Below are positions 36,433 to 46,800 of a DNA stretch of 64,000 bases, one piece after another (the first letter of the stretch is position 1; every line of letters begins with the position of its first letter). Source of the DNA: Planctomyces sp. SH-PL62. GTDB lineage: Bacteria; Planctomycetota; Planctomycetia; Isosphaerales; Isosphaeraceae. The notes under the pieces were generated by a model that had not been told where the DNA came from, ran no database searches, and saw only the letters and a list, made by a program, of their open reading frames with translations. The DNA is taken from positions 930,001 to 994,000 of the forward strand of contig NZ_CP011273.1 of the NCBI RefSeq assembly GCF_001610895.1. Direction: 5' to 3'. The translations under genes and the position numbers were made by a program.

Positions 36433-38721
36433 TCAGCCGACCCAGGCGTAGACGCCGGCGAACAGGCCGATGAGGGCCAGCGCCAGGTACATCAGGTAAT
36501 TACGGATCCGGCCCGTCTGGATGGACCGCGCGTGGTCCCCGGCGACGTACACCGCCGTCGCCAGGTTGTTCACCAGGCCGTCGACGCCGAAGCGGTCGAC
36601 CAGCCCCCCCAGCCGACTGAGCAGCTCCACGGACCTCGCCGAACCGTCGACGATCCCGTCGATCAGATAGCGGTCGATCCCCGCGCAGGCCTTCGCCAGC
36701 CGAAGGCACGGCCGGACCAGCGTTGCGGCGTAGAGTTCGTCGAAGTACCACTTGTTCTTGAACAGGGCGTACAGCGGACGGAACCGCGCCGCCGTCTTCG
36801 CGGGGCTCAACCGGAAGGTCGCGACGAACGGCAGCCCGGCGGGGCCGTAGTAGAGCGCACTCAGCAGGAAGCCCAGCGCGACGATCAGCAGCGAGGTCCC
36901 CACGGCGTACCAGTGGGCCCAGTGGGAGTCGACGACGCCGGGGGGCTGGCCGTGGGCGATCATCCGTTCCAGGACCGGAGTTCCGAACGGCAGCCCGAGC
37001 CACATCGTCCAGCCGGCGAACACGCTGAGCGCCGCCAGCGCGATCAAGGGCCGCGTCATGACCGGCTCGCTCTCGTGTGCGTGGGCCGCCGGGTTCAGGT
37101 CGTGCAACGGCGCGCCGACGCCGTGCTCGGCCTCCTCCTCGGCCAGCACGTTCTCTTCGTCCCCGACGTGGACCACGCGGGCCGTGTGCGGATCGGGGAA
37201 GCCCCGAGGCTCGCCGGCGAACACCAGGAACCACATCCGGAACATGTAGAATGTCGTCAGCACCGCCCCGACGACCGGCAGGACGAACAGCAAGGCGTGC
37301 TCTGGGCTCTGCCAGGCCCTCGCCAGCGCGGCGGCCAGGATCGCGTCCTTCGAGTAGAACCCGCTGAAAAACGGCACGCCCGAGATCGCCAGCGTCCCCA
37401 CGAGCATCGTCCCGGCCGTGATCGGCATCCTCCGACGCAGCCCGCCGAGCCTCGCCATCTCATAGGTGTGGACGCTGTGGTAGACGCTCCCCGCGCCGAG
37501 GAACAGGAGGGCCTTGAAGAAGGCGTGCGTCAACAGGTGGAACACCCCCGCGGCCCAGCCCCCCACGCCCAGCGCCAGCATCATGAACCCGAGCTGGCTG
37601 ATCGTCGAATAAGCGAGCACCTTCTTGTAGTCGGTCTGCACCATCGCGATCGTCGCGGCGATGAACAGCGTGACGCCGCCGGTGTAGGCGATGTAGAGCA
37701 GCACCTCGGGCGTGAAGACGGGGAAGAAGCGGGCGACCAGATACACCCCCGCCGCCACCATCGTCGCCGCGTGGATCAGCGCCGAGACGGGCGTCGGCCC
37801 GGCCATCGCGTCGGGCAGCCAGACGTGCAGCGGGAACTGGGCGCTCTTCCCCGCGCAGCCGGCGAAGATCCCCAGTCCGGCGATCGTCAACATCGCGTAG
37901 GGGATCGACCGGCTCGACGCCCCGTCGTCCTCGGCGACCGCGCCGGGCGGTCGCAGCGGGACGACGTCGGCGGGATCGAACCGATTCGGCGCGTTCAGAC
38001 GGCCCGATTCGTCTCGCAGTCCCGCGCTCACCTCGTGGAAGTCGAACGTCCCGAGGGCGGACCAGAGGATTCCCAGCCCGATCAGCATGCCGACGTCGCC
38101 CACGCGATTGACCACGAACGCCTTGTTGGCTGCGTCGGCGTTCGGCTTCTCCTCATACCAGAAGCCGATCAGCAGGTAAGAGCAGACGCCGACCAGCTCC
38201 CAGAAGACGAAGATCATGAACAGGTTCGACGCCGCGATCAGCCCCAGCATCGAGAAGCAGAACAGCGACAGGTAGGCGAAGAATCGCGGGTATCGCGAGT
38301 CGTCGGCCATGTAGCCCATCGAATAGACGTGGATCAAGGTCGCGACCGTCGTGACCATCAGGAACATGATCGCCGCGAGGTTGTCGATGTGCACGCCCAG
38401 CGGCAGCGACAGCCGACGGTCGGACTCCGGCGTCTCCAGGATCACCCAGTCGACGCTCCCCTTCCAGGCGAGCGAGCCGGAGTGGGCGTGGGCGTCAGGC
38501 TCGACGGCCTGATGGTGGGCTGGTTCGGCCAGGGCCGCGCGGTTCTCGATGAGGAAGTAGTCGACGAAGCCGATGGCGCTGAGGACGCAGGAAGCGGCGA
38601 TCGCGCCCGTGGCGATGACGGCGTTGTGCCGCCGCAGCGTTCGGATGAACAGGATCTCGACGAGGAAGGCCGCCAGGGGAATCAAGACGGCGGCCGTGTA
38701 GAGACCCACCTGCCAGGGCAT
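36433..38721 (-). CDS. nuoL: NADH-quinone oxidoreductase subunit L
   Basis: 762 residues, longer than the roughly 610 of the E. coli protein. The typical core is intact: HIDNLAAIMFLMVTTVATLI, Glu175 in FWELVGVCSYLLIGFWYE, SAQFPLHVWLPDAMAGPTP, and the C-terminal lateral-helix region. Extra soluble segments account for part of the excess length: a His/Glu/Ala-rich stretch around residues 62-95 and a loop around 225-255 (DPADVVPLRPPGAVAEDD). The start at 38721 is preceded by AAGGA. It is the first gene of a two-gene nuoL-nuoM unit; nuoA-K and nuoN are not here, so complex I genes are dispersed in this genome or this pair is a second, partial set. Confidence 0.95.
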   Translation of the reverse strand: MPWQVGLYTAAVLIPLAAFLVEILFIRTLRRHNAVIATGAIAASCVLSAIGFVDYFLIENRAALAEPAHHQAVEPDAHAHSGSLAWKGSVDWVILETPESDRRLSLPLGVHIDNLAAIMFLMVTTVATLIHVYSMGYMADDSRYPRFFAYLSLFCFSMLGLIAASNLFMIFVFWELVGVCSYLLIGFWYEEKPNADAANKAFVVNRVGDVGMLIGLGILWSALGTFDFHEVSAGLRDESGRLNAPNRFDPADVVPLRPPGAVAEDDGASSRSIPYAMLTIAGLGIFAGCAGKSAQFPLHVWLPDAMAGPTPVSALIHAATMVAAGVYLVARFFPVFTPEVLLYIAYTGGVTLFIAATIAMVQTDYKKVLAYSTISQLGFMMLALGVGGWAAGVFHLLTHAFFKALLFLGAGSVYHSVHTYEMARLGGLRRRMPITAGTMLVGTLAISGVPFFSGFYSKDAILAAALARAWQSPEHALLFVLPVVGAVLTTFYMFRMWFLVFAGEPRGFPDPHTARVVHVGDEENVLAEEEAEHGVGAPLHDLNPAAHAHESEPVMTRPLIALAALSVFAGWTMWLGLPFGTPVLERMIAHGQPPGVVDSHWAHWYAVGTSLLIVALGFLLSALYYGPAGLPFVATFRLSPAKTAARFRPLYALFKNKWYFDELYAATLVRPCLRLAKACAGIDRYLIDGIVDGSARSVELLSRLGGLVDRFGVDGLVNNLATAVYVAGDHARSIQTGRIRNYLMYLALALIGLFAGVYAWVG

Positions 38722-39025
38722 GTTCGAACGTCCTTGGTTGCGATCGCCGTCGATGCAGGCCCGACTCGGGACGTCGGACGAATCCATCCCGCGACCCGTC
38801 GGGCGGGGCCTCGCCGCGTCGATCCGCGCGAGTGCGCACCGGCGCTCCGGCCGGGCGAGGCGTGAGCCTGAACTATGGCACAGCCTTCACGCCGTTGCAA
38901 GACCCTGCCGGCCCGACCTCCGGGCCTCGATTCGATCGCCTTGTCTCGGCCGCCGGGCGTGTGGCATGATCGGGGACTTGATCAACTCCAGCACCCATCA
39001 CGCACCCTCAGGAGCCTCGGAAAAG
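38722..39025. other. 304-bp divergent region between nuoL and the ferredoxin gene
   Basis: Upstream region of two divergent genes. A plus-strand promoter candidate is TTGTCT (38941-38946), 18 bp, then CATGAT (38965-38970), 55 bp before the ferredoxin ATG. The rest is G/C-rich, with no gene seen. Confidence 0.45.
38941..38970 (+). promoter_or_regulatory. Candidate promoter of the ferredoxin gene
   Basis: TTGTCT and CATGAT, each matching four of six sigma-70 consensus bases, 18 bp apart, at a sensible distance from the start codon. Weak and not unique in this composition. Confidence 0.25.
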
Positions 39026-39349
39026 ATGCCAACGGTAACGGTCGACGGGGAGAAGTCGTTCGAGGTCGAGGCCGGCGTGAAGCTGGTGCTGGCGATCGAG
39101 GATGCCGGGATCGACATCATGCATCGCTGCGGCGGCAACGCCCGTTGCACCACCTGCCGGGTCGAGATCCTGGCGGGCGACGTCGCGCCGATCGGCGACG
39201 CCGAGCGCGAGCGGCTGGAGCGCGACACCGGCCAGTTGCCCGGCTACCGGCTCGCCTGCCAGATCCGCGTCGAGAACGACCTCACCGTCGCCGTCCTCCA
39301 GCGGTCGTCGGTCACGGGAGTCCCGGCCGGGACCCGCCCCGCCGATTGA
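39026..39349 (+). CDS. [2Fe-2S] plant-type ferredoxin
   Basis: 107 residues. The cluster ligands are Cys35, Cys41, Cys44 and Cys78, in HRCGGNARCTTCRVEI and YRLACQ, the plant/vertebrate-type spacing for a [2Fe-2S] cluster. The protein is an electron carrier; its partner reductase or oxygenase is not in the window. ATG 39026 begins the family sequence (MPTVTVDGEKSFEVEAG); the longer frame upstream lacks similarity. It is followed by the M16 peptidase gene after 59 bp. Confidence 0.93.
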   Translation: MPTVTVDGEKSFEVEAGVKLVLAIEDAGIDIMHRCGGNARCTTCRVEILAGDVAPIGDAERERLERDTGQLPGYRLACQIRVENDLTVAVLQRSSVTGVPAGTRPAD

Positions 39350-39408
39350 TCGAGGCCGTCCTTCCCCCCCGCCGGTTCATCAGGCCAACGGCCCCGAGGA
39401 TCGCCAGC

Positions 39409-42234
39409 ATGAGGCTCGTCGCGCGCGCTTCGCTCGCTCTGCTCCTGTGCCTCGGGGCCACGCCGGCTCGCCCTCAGCAGGCGCCTTCCGACGCCGCGAG
39501 GACCCACGAGGTCCCCGCCCTGGCCGTCGAGAAATACACGCTTCCCAACGGCCTGACCGTCATCTTGCACGAGGACCACAAGACGCCCATCGCGGCGGTC
39601 CACCTGTGGTACAAGGTCGGCTCGAAGGACGAGAAGCCCGGTCGGACCGGTTTCGCCCACCTGTTCGAGCACCTCATGTTCCAGGGCTCCCAGCACCACG
39701 ACCGCGACTACTTCGAGCCGCTCGAAAAGCTCGGCGCCGAGATCAACGGCAACACCACCGAGGACCGCACGGTCTACTTCGAGTCGGTCCCCAGCAACGC
39801 GACGGAGCTGGCCCTCTGGCTGGAGGCCGACCGCATGGGCTTCCTGATCCCGGCGATCACCCAGGCGAAGCTCGACAACCAGCGCGACGTCGTCAAGAAC
39901 GAGCGCCGGGAGTCCGTCGAGAACGTCCCGTACGGCCTGGCCGAAGAGGCGCTCCGGCGGGCGCTCTATCCCGAAGGACATCCCTACCGGCACGAGGTCA
40001 TCGGGTCGATGGCCGATCTCTCGGCGGCCGACCTGGGCGACGTTTCCGCGTTCTTCCAGACGTACTACGCCCCCGACAACGCCATCCTGTGCGTCGCCGG
40101 CGATATCGACCGGGAGCGGGTCAAGGGCTGGATCCAGAAGTCGTTCGGCCCGATCCCGAGGGGCCCGAAGATCGATCGGCCCGCGCCGTGGGTCCCGAGG
40201 CTCGACGGTCCGAAGCGGATCGCCCAGACCGACCGGGTCTCACTCCCCCGCGCGCAGCTCGTCTGGCCCACCGTCCCGAGCCACCATCCGGACGAGCCGG
40301 CGCTCGACGTCCTGGCGGCGGTCCTGGGACAGCTCGACAAAGAGAACCGGCTCTATCGGGCCCTGATGCACGACCGCCGCCTCGCGGCCGAGGTCCACGC
40401 GCAGCACCCGACGCTCGAACTGTCCGGTTCCTTCGAGGTCGACCTGCTCGCGCCGCCGGGAGGCGACCTGGATGATGTGGTCGCGATCGCCATGGGGGAG
40501 ATCGACCGCCTGAAGCGCGAGGGGCCGACCCTCGACGAGGTGATCAAGAGCCGCAACGCCCGCGAGAGCGGCCTGATCCTGGGCCTGCAATCGGTGCTCG
40601 CCAGGGCCGAGGTCTTCTGCCTCTATGAGGCGGTCTCCGGCGATCCGCTGGGCTACCGCGACGAGTTGCAGCGTCTCTTCGCCGTCACGCCCGAGGATGT
40701 CAGGCGGGTGGCGAACCACTACCTGACCGACGCCTTCATCCGGCTCGACGTGACGCCCGGCCCGGCTCCCGAACGTCCGGCCGAGCCCGAGGTCGCCCGC
40801 CCGGAGCCGTCGCCCTTCGAGCCGACGCCGCAGACGCGCGTGGCGGACGATTCGGTCGTGATGCCCGAGGTCGGGGCGCCTCCGGCCTTCACGCCCCCGG
40901 CCTTCGTCCGTCGCACGTTGTCGAACGGCTTGCCGATCTGGATCGTCCCGCGTCGTGAGCTTCCCATCGTCAGCTTCCGGCTCGTCGTGGGCTTCGGCGA
41001 GACGTCCGCCCCCGGGGGCAAGGAAGGGCTCGGCTCGCTCACCGTCGGTTTACTCGACGCGGGGACGAAGCGTCGAGACTCGTTCCAGATCGCCGGCGCG
41101 CTGGCCGAGATCGGCGCGAGCCTGGATTTGACCTGCGGACTGGAGTGGAGCGGGGCCACCGTCACCACGCTCCTCCGCCACATGGACCGCGCGCTCGACG
41201 TTTTCGCCGACGCGATCCTCGCCCCGACGTTCCCCGAGGACGAGGTCGAACGCCGCAAGCTTCTCCGCCTCGCCGATCTCGAATCCCGGCGCGATTCGGC
41301 CGACGAGGTGGCCGAGGATCTCTTCCGCAAGCTCCTCTTCGGCGGCGAGCATCCCTACGGACGCCCACAGTTCGGGACCGAGGAATCGGTCGCATCGATC
41401 ACCCGGGCCGACGCGGCGGCGTTCCACGAGGCCTATTTCATCCCTTCGGCCGCGACCCTGATCGTCGTCGGCGACGTCGATCCCGACGCGATCGCCCGGA
41501 CGCTGGAAGCCCGCTTCGGCGGCTGGAAGGCCCGCCCCGCGCCCCCGAAAGTCGTCCCGACGCCCCCGACGACGAACCCCGACGCGGTCTTCGTCGTGGA
41601 CAAGCCGGGCGCGGCGCAGTCGGTCCTCGCGATCGGACGGCTGGGGGTGGAGCGGAAGTCGCCCGAGGCGCCGGCGCTCGGCGTCCTCAACGCGATCGTC
41701 GGCGGCCAGTTCTCCAGCCGCCTGAACATGAAATTACGCGAGGAGAAGGGTTACAGCTACGGCGTGGGCTCCGACTTCCGGTCGCTCCGGGCCCCGGGCT
41801 GGTTCGAGGTCCGGGGATCGGTCCAGACGGCCGTCACGCGTGAGTCGGTCGAGGAGATCCGTCGCGAGCTGGCCGAGCTGCACGGCCCCAGGCCGATCAC
41901 CGACGCCGAGTTCGACTCCGCCAGGCGGCGCGTCGTGTACGGATTCCCCTCGCGGTTCGAGACCACGTTCGACGTCGCCGACCAGCTTTCGGAGCCGGCC
42001 GCCTACGACCTCGGCGACGATTACCTTGCGACCTACCTTCGTCGCGTCGAGGCCGTGGATCGGGCGCGGATCCAGGAACTCGCGGATCGTTATCTGAAGC
42101 CCGAAGCCATGACGACGCTGATCGTCGGCGACCGCGATGCGATCGAGCCCGAGCTGCGCAAGCTTCCCGAAGCCGCGGACGTCCGCTTCGTGGACGAGGA
42201 CGGGTCGCCGGTGCAGGCCGTCGAGGGGAAATGA
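39409..42234 (+). CDS. Exported M16 family zinc metallopeptidase (two-domain fusion)
   Basis: 941 residues with a signal peptide (to about residue 23). The first half is an active M16 domain: HLFEH (84-88) gives the inverted zinc motif with His84, Glu87 and His88, and Glu165 in KNERRES is the third ligand at the expected distance. The second half starts at RTLSNGLPIWIVPRRELPIV and lacks the HxxEH motif, as in the inactive half of two-subunit mitochondrial-processing-peptidase and PqqF-like systems; the two subunits are fused here. It probably degrades peptides outside the cytoplasm. GAGGA precedes the ATG by eight bases. The gene follows the ferredoxin and precedes the symporter on the same strand. 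Confidence 0.94.
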   Translation: MRLVARASLALLLCLGATPARPQQAPSDAARTHEVPALAVEKYTLPNGLTVILHEDHKTPIAAVHLWYKVGSKDEKPGRTGFAHLFEHLMFQGSQHHDRDYFEPLEKLGAEINGNTTEDRTVYFESVPSNATELALWLEADRMGFLIPAITQAKLDNQRDVVKNERRESVENVPYGLAEEALRRALYPEGHPYRHEVIGSMADLSAADLGDVSAFFQTYYAPDNAILCVAGDIDRERVKGWIQKSFGPIPRGPKIDRPAPWVPRLDGPKRIAQTDRVSLPRAQLVWPTVPSHHPDEPALDVLAAVLGQLDKENRLYRALMHDRRLAAEVHAQHPTLELSGSFEVDLLAPPGGDLDDVVAIAMGEIDRLKREGPTLDEVIKSRNARESGLILGLQSVLARAEVFCLYEAVSGDPLGYRDELQRLFAVTPEDVRRVANHYLTDAFIRLDVTPGPAPERPAEPEVARPEPSPFEPTPQTRVADDSVVMPEVGAPPAFTPPAFVRRTLSNGLPIWIVPRRELPIVSFRLVVGFGETSAPGGKEGLGSLTVGLLDAGTKRRDSFQIAGALAEIGASLDLTCGLEWSGATVTTLLRHMDRALDVFADAILAPTFPEDEVERRKLLRLADLESRRDSADEVAEDLFRKLLFGGEHPYGRPQFGTEESVASITRADAAAFHEAYFIPSAATLIVVGDVDPDAIARTLEARFGGWKARPAPPKVVPTPPTTNPDAVFVVDKPGAAQSVLAIGRLGVERKSPEAPALGVLNAIVGGQFSSRLNMKLREEKGYSYGVGSDFRSLRAPGWFEVRGSVQTAVTRESVEEIRRELAELHGPRPITDAEFDSARRRVVYGFPSRFETTFDVADQLSEPAAYDLGDDYLATYLRRVEAVDRARIQELADRYLKPEAMTTLIVGDRDAIEPELRKLPEAADVRFVDEDGSPVQAVEGK

Positions 42235-42352
42235 GGGGCGCTTGATCGGCGTCGGCCTCGCGATCGCGACGGCCAGCGGTCATAATCGCTCTCCTCTCCT
42301 TCGGACCAGACCCGCCCGCTTCCGACGCCCCCCGCGAATTCCGGAGACCGCG

Positions 42353-43678
42353 ATGCCGCCGAGCGAGTTCGACCACGACGCGCCCCAGTCGTTCCAGGAC
42401 CCGGTTTTCGACCCGGCCTTCGGCGCCCTCGTCGTCGAGGACGAGCCCGAAAGCCGGCCGGGCGGGCTGCCGCTCTACGTCTGGGTCCTGATCGCGGTCG
42501 GTCTGGCGATCCCGATCGGGCTCGGCTGGGGCGAGGGGGCGCAGGCGCTGGAGCTGCTCCCGAACCTGATCATGCGGGCGCTCACGGCGCTCGCCGCCCC
42601 GCTGGTCGTGATGGCGATCCTGCACGCGATCGTCACCAACGACATCCGGGGAAAGCAGGGGGGGGTGATGATGCTCCTCTACCTGATCAACACGCTGATC
42701 GCCATGCTGATCGGCCTGGTCCTCTCGAACCTGATCCGGCCGGGCCTGGGGGCGTCGCTCGGCGATGCGGGAGGGGCGGCGGCGCCGATCGCCCAGAAGT
42801 CCGCGAGCGAGCTGGTCGTCGAGCTGATCCCCCGGAGCATCGGCGAGGCCTTCGCCACCAACAACATCGCGCAGCTCGTCGTCCTGACGCTCGCCCTGGG
42901 GATCGGCCTGGTCAAGATCCGCAACGCCCATCGACTGGCCGGCAAGGAGTCGTTCCAGACGGTGGTCGACCTGCTCTCGATCGGCTTCGAGCTGCTCATG
43001 AAGGTCCTGCTCTGGGTGGTGGCCCTGGTCCCCCTGGCGGTGCTGGGCGTGGTGGCGTCTCGCGTAGGTCAGCAGGACGGGATGCGGATCTTCCTGTCGT
43101 TGATCTGGCTGGTCGTGGTGGTGGTCCTTGGCCTTGGCTGCCAGGTCGTCTGGTATCTGCTCCAGATGGCGGTCTTCACCCGGGTGTCCCCTATCCGATT
43201 TCTGAGCGGGGCGGCCGACGTGATGGCCAACACGTTCAGCACGGCGAGCACGGCGGCCACGATCCCGATCACGCTCAGGTCGCTGAACCGGATGGGCGTC
43301 TCGCGGCAGTCGAGCCAGCTCTGCGCCTGCATCGGCACGAACTTCAACAACGACGGGACGGCCCTGTACCAGGCGACCGCCGCCCTCTTCATGGCCCAGG
43401 CGCTGGGCTTCTCGCTGAGCCTGACCGACCAGATCCTCGTCGTGCTGACGACCCTGGTCGCCAGCGTCGGCGCGGGGGGCATCCCGTCCGGGAGCTTCGT
43501 GACCATGCCCTTGATCTTCGCCGCCGTGCGACTCCCCGCCGACAAGATCCCCATCCTCCTGACGATCGATTGGTTCCTCGACCGCTGCCGCACCACCTCC
43601 AACGTCCTGGGCGACATGACTGTCGCCGTGCTCCTCGATAAGTTCGTCCCGCCCACGGCCGATCCGGTCGAATCTTGA
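42353..43678 (+). CDS. Dicarboxylate/amino acid:cation symporter (DAACS family)
   Basis: 441 residues with about eight hydrophobic segments and two re-entrant loops. The first hairpin loop has the serine/threonine-rich STASTAATIPI, the NNDGTALYQA motif corresponds to NMDGT, and the second loop is GAGGIPSGSF. The conserved substrate-site segment WFLDRCRTTSNVLGDM has the Asp and Arg that bind the side-chain carboxylate in glutamate and aspartate carriers. The exact substrate (glutamate, aspartate or C4-dicarboxylates) is not decided. A 35-residue acidic N-terminal extension precedes the first helix. It is followed by a 10-bp inverted repeat at 43698-43738. Confidence 0.92.
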   Translation: MPPSEFDHDAPQSFQDPVFDPAFGALVVEDEPESRPGGLPLYVWVLIAVGLAIPIGLGWGEGAQALELLPNLIMRALTALAAPLVVMAILHAIVTNDIRGKQGGVMMLLYLINTLIAMLIGLVLSNLIRPGLGASLGDAGGAAAPIAQKSASELVVELIPRSIGEAFATNNIAQLVVLTLALGIGLVKIRNAHRLAGKESFQTVVDLLSIGFELLMKVLLWVVALVPLAVLGVVASRVGQQDGMRIFLSLIWLVVVVVLGLGCQVVWYLLQMAVFTRVSPIRFLSGAADVMANTFSTASTAATIPITLRSLNRMGVSRQSSQLCACIGTNFNNDGTALYQATAALFMAQALGFSLSLTDQILVVLTTLVASVGAGGIPSGSFVTMPLIFAAVRLPADKIPILLTIDWFLDRCRTTSNVLGDMTVAVLLDKFVPPTADPVES

Positions 43679-43697
43679 TCGGGTCACGGCACGCACG

Positions 43698-43738
43698 ACC
43701 GGTCCGATGAAATTCGGAAACGTTCATGTCGGACCGGT
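43698..43738. promoter_or_regulatory. Inverted repeat, terminator of the symporter gene or operator
   Basis: A perfect 10-bp inverted repeat ACCGGTCCGA / TCGGACCGGT (43698-43707 and 43729-43738) with a 21-nt spacer, 19 bp after the symporter stop codon. The second arm is not conserved in the duplicated region at 47305, so the structure is specific to this copy. Confidence 0.4.
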
Positions 43739-43759
43739 GGACGGCGGCGATCGTGATTG

Positions 43760-43765
43760 CATAAT
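43760..43765 (+). promoter_or_regulatory. Candidate -10 element, surface protein 1
   Basis: CATAAT within GATTGCATAATAGG, the same block as in the duplicated upstream region of surface protein 2. It is AT-rich in an otherwise G/C-rich gap, about 80 bp before the start codon. No clear -35 was recognised. Confidence 0.35.
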
Positions 43766-43846
43766 AGGTGCGTGGCGGCTGTGGCGGGGGTCCCAACCCG
43801 GAAGGGACGCCGATCCGCCGCCCGTCCTCGCAGCCGAGAGCCACCC

Positions 43847-46800
43847 ATGATCGTCGTCGCCGACCTAGCGAGCGGAACTCCGTCAGCCGCCTCCTCGTCG
43901 AGGTCCTCCCGCATCGGCCCCCGCCGTCGTCGTTCGCTGCGGCCCCGGCCCGAACTGCTGGAAGACCGGTTGGTGCTCGCCACGACGGGCCCGTTCTACT
44001 TCCAGGCGGAACTGGCGGCGACTCCGCCGCCGCAGAACGCCGCACTCGCCGGATCGGTCGCCATCTCCCAGGACGGCCTCACGATCGCCGCGACCTCGGA
44101 CTCCCGCGTGGGCGACCCCGGGCCGGGGAGCGTCACGGTCTTCACGAAACAGGACGGAGTTTGGGCCGGCGAGGCCGTCCTCGCTCCTCCCGAGCTCGAG
44201 GGGGGCCCCTGGCACACAGACACGGTGGCGATGAGTGCGGACGGCGACCGCCTGGTGTTCGCGATCTCCACCGAGAGCGTGCGCGGCCCCCTCGTGATGA
44301 GCGTCTACGACCGCTCGGGCGGGGAGTGGACCTCGACCCAGACCATCACGATCCCCGACTCCGGTTTCCATCGCGCCCTGGCGATGAGCGGCGACGGCCG
44401 CGTGATCGCGGTCGGATTGCCCTCGGGCGGGTCCGAAGACCCGAACGCCCGGGGACTCGTGCGAACCTTCGAGGAATCGGGCGGAACCTGGTCGTCGACG
44501 GCCGAATTGAGATTCCCGGAGGAAAGCCGGGGCGACGGGATGGGGACCTCGGTCTCGCTCTCCGGGGACGGCAGGACGCTGGCCGTCGGCGTCCGAAACC
44601 CCCCGGACGCGTCCGGCTCGGTCCTCCTCTTCGAGGACGGCGACGCCGGCTGGGGGCTCGCCAGCCGGATCGGGACTTCCGAACGATACTGGGACGGGCC
44701 GAAGACCGCCTTGAGCGCGGACGGCGACCACCTCCTCGTGGGGGGCGTCCAAATTGATGAGGATGTGCAGCGGGTCTACTCCAGGGCGTTCGCTTACGCA
44801 CGCGACGAGTCCGGGTGGGTGGCCGAGGGCGCGTTCGTCGGGGTCGAGGAAGATGCCGGCGGGCTCCCCCTGGCGCTGGCGATCGACGCCGACGGCACCC
44901 GGGCCGTCATCGGGGTGGACGGGCGGGGCTTCATCCCCGGCTCGGCCTTCGTCTACGCCCGGACCGGCTCGAACTGGGGGCGCATCGACGAACTGGCCGA
45001 TCCCGAGGCGTTCGTCGGGAGCCGGTTCGGGGCCTCGGTGGCGATCGGCGGCGGCTCGGTGGTCGTCGGCGACCCCACGAAGGACAACCCCGCCGGCGGG
45101 GGCGCGGCGTTCGTCTTCCGCGAGCCCCAGGGATTCGAGGTGGTGACGGACCCCGTCGACCAGCTGGGCCGCCCCCTGTCGACGGTCACGTTCACCGCCG
45201 CCGCGGGCGGGGCCGAGGGGATCACGGCGCAATGGCAGGTCAGCGCCGACGGCGGCGCGACCTGGACCGACGTCCCCCAGGCCCGGGGCCTCTCTCTCGC
45301 CGTCGTGCCGACCCTGGCCGATTCGGGGAAGCAGTACCGCGCCGTCTTCACCGACGGCGGCGGCGCGACGGTCGTCAGCCGGGCCGCGACGCTGACCGTC
45401 GCCGAGGCCACGCCGCTCATCACGATCGAGGTCTCGGACGATCACGTCTTCTTCTACGAACCGATGACGATCACCGTGCGCCTCCACTCGGACGGCTCGA
45501 CCCCGAGGGTGCCCGACGGCGGCGCCGTCGAGGTGGGCATGCAACTGTTCAAGCAGACGGTGCGGGTCTACAACGGCGTCGCGACCTTGACGATCCCGGC
45601 CAACGTCTTCCGGCCGGGGATCTACACCATCACGGCGACCTACGATGGGGCCGCCGATCCGGTCTTCGGCTCGGGCTTCGGCTACACGACGCAGGTCATC
45701 CAGAAGGCCTTCGTGAAGGTCGAGACCCAACCGCTCGCGACGCGACCGGTCGTGGGTCGGCCAGTCGACCTGTCCGCGATCATTTCCCAGGTCGAGCCGG
45801 ACCTGCTCGACGGGACCGGGCCGACGGGCTACGCCCTGTTCTACGGCCTCGGCGACGGCCTCGGCGCCGCATTCCTCGAACGGCCCCCCCATCCCCCCGT
45901 GCTGCCGTCGACCGTGACCTACACGGCCACGTTCACCCGGCCGGGCGACTATGCGGTCGTCGTTTACTATGCGGGCGACGATTGGAATGAGCCGCTGGCC
46001 TCCGGCAACTTCTTCATCACGGTCGATCCCGCGCCGACCTCGATCCAGCTCGATCCCTCGGGTACGCAGTACGCCGACTACGGGGAGGCGGTCTTCTACA
46101 CGGTGACCGTCACGACGGACGACCTCCGCCCGGCCCCCGGCTTCGTCTCCGTCCGGTCCCCGTTCTACACCGGCCCGGGCGAATTCGCCCTCGACGCGCA
46201 GGGCCGGGCGAGGATCCCGATCCAGGGGCTGCCCGCCGGCGGTCGTTCCGTGACGTTCACCTACACGGACCCGGACGGCCTCCACGCAAGCCGCGAGATC
46301 ACCGCGGCGATCGGCGTCTACAAGGCCCCGACGACCGTGACGCTGGAGACCGCCCGCCCGTCCGTGGCCGAGGGCGACATGGCCCTGGTCACCGCGACCG
46401 TCCGCTACGCCTCCTCGGATTTCGCGCCGGCGTCCGGGTTCGTCGAGTTGTACGTCGGGAGTCGCCTCACCGGCAGGTACGCGCTCGGGCCGGGCGGCCG
46501 CGTGAGCGTGCCGACCTACTACCTCGCGGCGTGGAGCTACACCCTGACGGCCGTCTTCGTGGAGTCGGGCAACCTCCAGGGGAGCGTCTCCAACCAGGTC
46601 GTGCAGCAGGTCACCCCCCGCCCGGCCCCGCCCACGGAGGCGGCGACCGCCGTCGCAGTATGGTCCACGGCGAGCCCGATCCGGGCCGGCCAGGCGCTGG
46701 AGTTCGTCGCCCAGGTTGGCGGCGTCGTCGGCGGGTCGGGCTCGCCCCGGCCAACCTCCGGGCTGGTCCGATTCTATCTCGGCCTCAAGCCGATCGCGGA

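Larger units (their letters stand above)
43693..43846 (+). repeat. Duplicated upstream region, copy 1
   Basis: About 154 bp directly upstream of the first giant surface protein, closely matching 47305-47457 upstream of the second. It contains the shared sequence GGTCCGATGAAATTCGGAAA and a GTGATTGCATAATAGG promoter-like block. The copies are offset by about 3.6 kb, the size of one gene, so the whole gene with its promoter was duplicated in tandem. Confidence 0.85.

Noticed and set aside
34708-38865. 1385-codon open frame antisense to nuoL-nuoM
   Set aside because: Composition is dominated by Asp, Arg, His, Val and Gln as expected for the complement of hydrophobic G/C-rich genes, with no domain; nuoL and nuoM on the other strand are unmistakable.
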